A stretch of 64,000 nt of DNA from Helicobacteraceae bacterium (lineage in GTDB: Bacteria > Campylobacterota > Campylobacteria > Campylobacterales > Sulfurimonadaceae), in the NCBI GenBank assembly GCA_027038835.1, contig JALWGC010000018.1, positions 1-64,000 of the forward strand, read 5' to 3'. Numbering within the stretch: the stretch's first letter is position 1; the number at the start of each line of letters is the position of its first letter. Shown one piece after another: positions 60,618 to 64,000 of this stretch. The notes under the pieces were generated by a model, which was given only the letters and a program-made list of their open reading frames with translations, was not told where the DNA came from and did not search any database. The position numbers were made by a program, and so were the translations under genes.

Positions 60618-61865
60618 ATGCGATTTGAAGATTTTGGACTGAACGAAAAACTGTTGCGTAGCGTAAAAGAACTTGGGTTTGAAAAACCGACATATATCCA
60701 AGAGCGAACTATTCCGGTGGTAATGGAGAGAAAAGATCTTTTCGCCACCGCACAAACAGGGACGGGAAAAACGGCCGCTTTTGGACTACCTTTGCTGAGT
60801 CGCTTGAAAAGCCATTTTTCAAAACATCCTCGCGCGCTCATTCTCGCTCCGACAAAAGAGCTTGTTTTGCAAATCAGCGAAGATTTGAAAACGTACGGAA
60901 AATACCTTGATTTGCGTGTTTCGATGATTGTCGGTGGGAAAGATTTCGCTTCACAAAAAAGGGAGTTAAAAAGAGGGGTCGATATCGTCGTGGCGACTCC
61001 ATCGAAGATTTTAGAACATATCCAAAGCGGTTTTCATATGAGCGAGATAGAATTTTTCGTTCTCGATGAGGCAGATAGAATGCTCGATATGGGGTTTGTC
61101 AAAGATATCCGAAAAATTGATGAGCATTTGCATAAAAAGCACCAAACGCTCCTTTTTAGCGCGACCATTACCGACAAGGTGAGAAAACTCTCAAAACTGC
61201 TTTTGAGAAAGCCCGTTTTCATAGAAACAGCGAAGAAAAACACAACGGTAGAGAACGTTCGGCAAATCGCTTACAAAGTCGATACCGCGCAAAAAGCCGA
61301 AGCGTGTGCGTACCTCATAGGGAGAGGCAACTACGACCAAACGCTTGTCTTTACCAAAACGAAAAAAAGTGCCGACGAACTGGTCGAAGAACTAAAGGCG
61401 TTTGGGCTCAAAGCGGAGTCGATTCATGGGGATATACAGCGCAGCACGAGACTTAGACGCATAAAGGAGTTCAAAGCGAAGAAGTTCAACGTCCTTGTAG
61501 CGACCGACATCGCTTCAAGGGGACTAGATATCGCCGAACTAGCTTGTGTGATAAACTATGAGCTTCCAGCAAGCTTGAGCGACTACATCCATAGAGTAGG
61601 GCGAACCGGACGTGCCGGGCGAGACGGTGTGGCTATAAGTTTGCTTGATATCTACGAACGATTCGACATACGTCAAATAGAGAAGATAATAGAGCAGAAA
61701 ATTCCCCAAGAAATCCTCGAAGGGTTCGAGCCTGATCCGAATCTAAAACGGGAAGACAGGGAAGAGCTAAAACTTAAAAGCGAATATAAAAATCAGTACC
61801 AAAAAAGAAAGCCGAAGAAAAAGCCTGCAAAAACGAAAAAAAGAAAAACGACAAAAAGGGGTTGA
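60618..61865 (+). CDS. DEAD-box RNA helicase (RhlE-like)
   Basis: A 415-residue helicase. Motifs: [20 protein letters not shown] and YIQERTIP (Q motif), [13 protein letters not shown] (I), APTKELVLQ (Ia), VATPSKIL (Ib), [13 protein letters not shown] (II), LFSATIT (III), [11 protein letters not shown] (V) and [13 protein letters not shown] (VI), followed by a Lys-rich basic tail that should bind RNA. It remodels RNA, for example in ribosome assembly or decay. Its stop overlaps the pyrF start region. Confidence 0.93.
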   Translation: MRFEDFGLNEKLLRSVKELGFEKPTYIQERTIPVVMERKDLFATAQTGTGKTAAFGLPLLSRLKSHFSKHPRALILAPTKELVLQISEDLKTYGKYLDLRVSMIVGGKDFASQKRELKRGVDIVVATPSKILEHIQSGFHMSEIEFFVLDEADRMLDMGFVKDIRKIDEHLHKKHQTLLFSATITDKVRKLSKLLLRKPVFIETAKKNTTVENVRQIAYKVDTAQKAEACAYLIGRGNYDQTLVFTKTKKSADELVEELKAFGLKAESIHGDIQRSTRLRRIKEFKAKKFNVLVATDIASRGLDIAELACVINYELPASLSDYIHRVGRTGRAGRDGVAISLLDIYERFDIRQIEKIIEQKIPQEILEGFEPDPNLKREDREELKLKSEYKNQYQKRKPKKKPAKTKKRKTTKRG

Positions 61866-61867
61866 TT

Positions 61868-62551
61868 GTGGAACTATGTGTAGCACTCGATTTGCCGAGC
61901 AAAAAAGAGAATTTGGAACTTGTTGAAAAAATAAAAAACTACGACGTATGGCTCAAAGTCGGTTTGAGAAGCTACATACGCGATGGGGAAACGTTTTTGA
62001 AAGAGCTCAAAAAAATCAACCCCGATTTCAAGATATTTTTAGACTTGAAACTTTACGATATACCAAACACTATGGCGGATGCCGCCGAGTCTATCATGGG
62101 ACTTGGCGTAGATATGTTCAACGTTCACGCAAGTGCCGGTAAGCGTGCGATGAGAACGGTTATGCAAAGACTGGAAAAATACAAAAACCGCCCAATCGTT
62201 CTTGCGGTAACGGCACTGACCTCTTTTAGCGAAGAGGAGTTCGAAGAGGTGTATAACGAAAAAATAGCTGAAATGGCGGATAGATTTGCCAAAGACGCTT
62301 ACGAAAGCGGACTTGACGGTGTCGTGTGTAGTGCTTTTGAAAGTCGTTCCATCAAGCAAAAAACGGCAAATTCGTTTTTGACGCTCACTCCGGGTATTAG
62401 ACCTTTTGGTGAAGACGCGGGTGATCAAAAAAGGGTTGCGGACGTAGCGTTTGCCGCACAGGAATCGGTCGATTTTATCGTTGTTGGACGACCTATCTAC
62501 CAAGCGGAAAATCCATCTGAAGTTGTAGAGAAGATTATTAGTTTGCTTTAG
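61868..62551 (+). CDS. pyrF: Orotidine 5'-phosphate decarboxylase
   Basis: A 227-residue TIM-barrel enzyme: [40 protein letters not shown] (catalytic Lys and Asp network), [45 protein letters not shown] and [14 protein letters not shown]. It makes UMP, the end product of the pathway fed by CarB. GTG 61868 is chosen with AAGGGG upstream; TTG 61862 is an alternative. Confidence 0.95.
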   Translation: MELCVALDLPSKKENLELVEKIKNYDVWLKVGLRSYIRDGETFLKELKKINPDFKIFLDLKLYDIPNTMADAAESIMGLGVDMFNVHASAGKRAMRTVMQRLEKYKNRPIVLAVTALTSFSEEEFEEVYNEKIAEMADRFAKDAYESGLDGVVCSAFESRSIKQKTANSFLTLTPGIRPFGEDAGDQKRVADVAFAAQESVDFIVVGRPIYQAENPSEVVEKIISLL

Positions 62552-62664
62552 CATAGAGGCATACTTGCTTGGATAGACCAAGGATATTTAATAAAAAACT
62601 ATTTAGGAGAGTTCAAAGTGGTTTAAATATTGGAAATTTAAGCTAAATATTATCTAATACTAAC

Positions 62665-62670
62665 TATAAT
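62665..62670 (+). promoter_or_regulatory. -10 box of the tRNA-Ser gene
   Basis: TAACTATAATTC lies 14 bases before the tRNA 5' end, the spacing usual for a short-leader tRNA transcript. Confidence 0.6.
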
Positions 62671-62684
62671 TCTGACCTGCAAAC

Positions 62685-62774
62685 GGAGAAGTGGGTGAGT
62701 GGCTGAAACCACACCCCTGCTAAGGGTGCGAGGGGGCAACTCCTCCGAGGGTTCGAATCCCTCCTTCTCCACCA
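62685..62774 (+). tRNA. tRNA-Ser (GCT)
   Basis: Acceptor GGAGAAG (62685-62691) pairs with CTTCTCC (62764-62770), followed by A and an encoded CCA. The anticodon loop CTGCTAA gives anticodon GCT at 62719-62721; a long variable arm (GAGGGGGCAACTCCTC-like) and T-loop TTCGAAT complete a type II tRNA. It reads AGC/AGU serine codons and is the apparent integration target of the following element. Confidence 0.95.
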
Positions 62775-62862
62775 GCTAACACACTCAAAACCCCCTAAAA
62801 TAGGTACTTTCAGAAGATTTAAAAACTAAAAAAAAGCGATAAAAAAATCCCTTATCTTACCC

Positions 62863-63741
62863 CTATTTATAAATATTCATAGCTCTATCAAAATTTTTGT
62901 AATTTGTTTCAACATATTTCACATAAACATCATAAACCATTTGTGTGGAAGAGTGCCCCAAGAGTTGGGCAAGTTGCACAGGGGAAACAAGGTTTTGATA
63001 AAGCATATTTGTAGCGTAAGTGTGGCGAGTGTTATAAGGTCGGCGATACTCGATCCCAAGTTTTTTTAAAAGTGGTCGCCAATGGCACATAGTAAAAATA
63101 TGGGTATCTTGATACGGTTCGTTATATTGTGTAACGAAAATGTATTCGTGATCATGATAATTCAAAATATTAATAAGATACGGTTTTAACACTTCTATAA
63201 TCGGTACTTCTCTTATACTATATCTTGTTTTTGGAGTAGTTTCGCCAAAACGAGATCGAGAACGGGCAACACGAATCAAACCTTTTTCTAAATTTATATC
63301 CTCTTTTTTAAGTGCAATTATTTCACCCGAACGCATACCCGTATAAAACGCTATCGCTAAATAAACTTTAAAATTGAAGTTATCAACATTATCAAGAATC
63401 TTTTTTACTTCATCAGCGGTAAAAGGCTTTATAATCGGGGAGTGATATTTCGGTAATCGAACAAATTTAACAGGATTTTTTTCGATCACTTCATCAAAAA
63501 GTGCCTCTTGAAATATACCGCTTAAAACACCAAGATAATGACGTTTCGATTTTGAGCCGACATCATCGATACTATAAAGCCATCTTTTAATATCCGACGG
63601 TTTTATATCTTTTATATCCCTATCGCCAAAATAAGGAAGTAATCGAGCAAAAACAATATTTTCATACTTATAATAAGTAGAATATTTCAACTCGTGCTTT
63701 TTAAATTCAAGATATAAATTAGCATATTTTGAGAAGCTCAT
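62863..63741 (-). CDS. Tyrosine recombinase / integrase
   Basis: A 292-residue phage-type integrase. The N-terminal SAM-like core-binding domain covers about residues 1-100. The catalytic domain has Arg in YTGMRSGEIIALKKEDI (about residue 140), the His-x-x-Arg box RRPYNTRHTYATNMLYQ (about residue 240), LLGHSSTQMVYDVY and the nucleophile Tyr in KYVETNY or nearby DVYVKY. It should integrate the element into the tRNA-Ser 3' end 88 bases away. It is AT-rich compared with host genes. Confidence 0.93.
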   Translation of the reverse strand: MSFSKYANLYLEFKKHELKYSTYYKYENIVFARLLPYFGDRDIKDIKPSDIKRWLYSIDDVGSKSKRHYLGVLSGIFQEALFDEVIEKNPVKFVRLPKYHSPIIKPFTADEVKKILDNVDNFNFKVYLAIAFYTGMRSGEIIALKKEDINLEKGLIRVARSRSRFGETTPKTRYSIREVPIIEVLKPYLINILNYHDHEYIFVTQYNEPYQDTHIFTMCHWRPLLKKLGIEYRRPYNTRHTYATNMLYQNLVSPVQLAQLLGHSSTQMVYDVYVKYVETNYKNFDRAMNIYK

Positions 63742-63750
63742 ACAAAACCT

Positions 63751-63978
63751 TTAAATCTTACAAAAACAATCTCTGAAAGGCATATCAGAAAAATCAAAAA
63801 TAGAACCTTGCTTATCAGTTTTTTCAAAAAATTTTTCCATATCTTCACAAGTGCGTTGACCAGTAAACCAAAACTTGTTAAGAACATTAAAGCCCATATC
63901 CTCATATTTGTATAAAATTTCTTCAATGACTTTCATACGCTTCCAAGTTTCAGGAAAATGCTTCCAAATCTGAAACAT
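63751..63978 (-). CDS. Small Cys-containing protein next to integrase
   Basis: A 75-residue protein directly upstream of the integrase. It shares WKHFP-TW at the N-terminus, RTCEDMEKFFEKTDKQG in the middle and a FDFSD...DCFCKI end with the partial gene at 2-217 of the left prophage. The three Cys and the strict C-terminus suggest a metal or nucleic-acid binding role, which is inference. No named family is recognised. It may be an integration accessory or a control protein. Confidence 0.65.
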   Translation of the reverse strand: MFQIWKHFPETWKRMKVIEEILYKYEDMGFNVLNKFWFTGQRTCEDMEKFFEKTDKQGSIFDFSDMPFRDCFCKI

Positions 63979-64000
63979 CGATCTTTCACTTTGAAAAGGA

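Larger units (their letters stand above)
62775..64000. mobile_element. Left end of a second integrated element at tRNA-Ser
   Basis: Directly after the intact tRNA-Ser, base composition drops in GC and a tyrosine integrase gene reads toward the tRNA, the standard layout for a tRNA-integrated phage or island. Only two genes are visible before the window ends; the small one resembles the first gene of the left prophage. Confidence 0.75.

Noticed and set aside
62685-62774. tRNA-Ser as the att site for the left prophage
   Set aside because: Its 3' end does not match the tRNA-like scar at 21797-21820, and an integrase of a separate element sits beside it.
1-64000. CRISPR array
   Set aside because: No regularly spaced direct repeats were seen; the only related repeats are VR/TR and short inverted repeats.

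Overview
The window reads as a chromosome segment from a Campylobacterota (epsilonproteobacterial) bacterium, most likely a free-living relative of Sulfurimonas, Sulfurovum or Hydrogenimonas. I base this on gene content (UPF0323 lipoprotein, short Sua5-like protein, MutS2 with Smr, QueH, an lpxA-fabZ-clpX-mreBC run) and on repeated promoters of the form TTTnGGTATAATTGC with no clear -35 box. The genus cannot be fixed from sequence alone.

Layout. (1) About 1-21,820 is most of a tailed (siphovirus-like) prophage whose left end lies outside the window: VRR-NUC nuclease, DUF3310 protein, terminase subunits, head morphogenesis protein with a toxin-like C-terminal domain, a small switch cassette (HTH protein, paired operators, BRO-type antirepressor, and a candidate structured RNA), portal and head-completion genes on the opposite strand, scaffold, capsid, tail tube, frameshifted tail chaperone, tape measure, tail tip, a complete diversity-generating retroelement (DGR), and a holin/spanin/M15 lysis cassette. 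(2) About 21,820-62,774 is host chromosome: mutS2, a LemA operon, an EmrAB-TolC type efflux operon, a UvrD-like helicase, GGDEF and HD-GYP signalling proteins, valS, kdsB, a trmN6-ykgJ-TPR-trpC operon, and a long leftward run from ppiB to a glutathionylspermidine-synthase-like gene that includes queH, fabZ, lpxA, clpX, mreB, mreC and carB. (3) At 62,685-62,774 a tRNA-Ser(GCT) marks the attachment site of a second integrated element, of which only the tyrosine integrase and one small gene are visible.

The main discovery is the DGR at 16,362-19,372. The last 112 bases of the target gene (VR, 17,565-17,676) match a template repeat (TR, 18,140-18,251) at all 84 non-adenine template positions, while 19 of the 28 template adenines are changed. 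Between them lies an Avd gene, and the TR is followed by a reverse transcriptase with the DGR-type IGxxxSQ motif and YVDD. The reverse transcriptase reading frame runs through the TR without a stop, and its upstream ATG overlaps the avd stop codon. Together these genes should diversify a C-type-lectin-like adhesin at the phage tail tip.

Other points worth a second look are a sigma-70-promoted structured RNA candidate (4,796-4,891, minus strand), a lambda-type GGGAAAG frameshift site in the tail chaperone, inversion of the portal module, apparent ATT and ATA start codons (queH and an HD-GYP gene), an EAL-domain gene remnant, and a pair of related small Cys-containing proteins, one in each mobile element.
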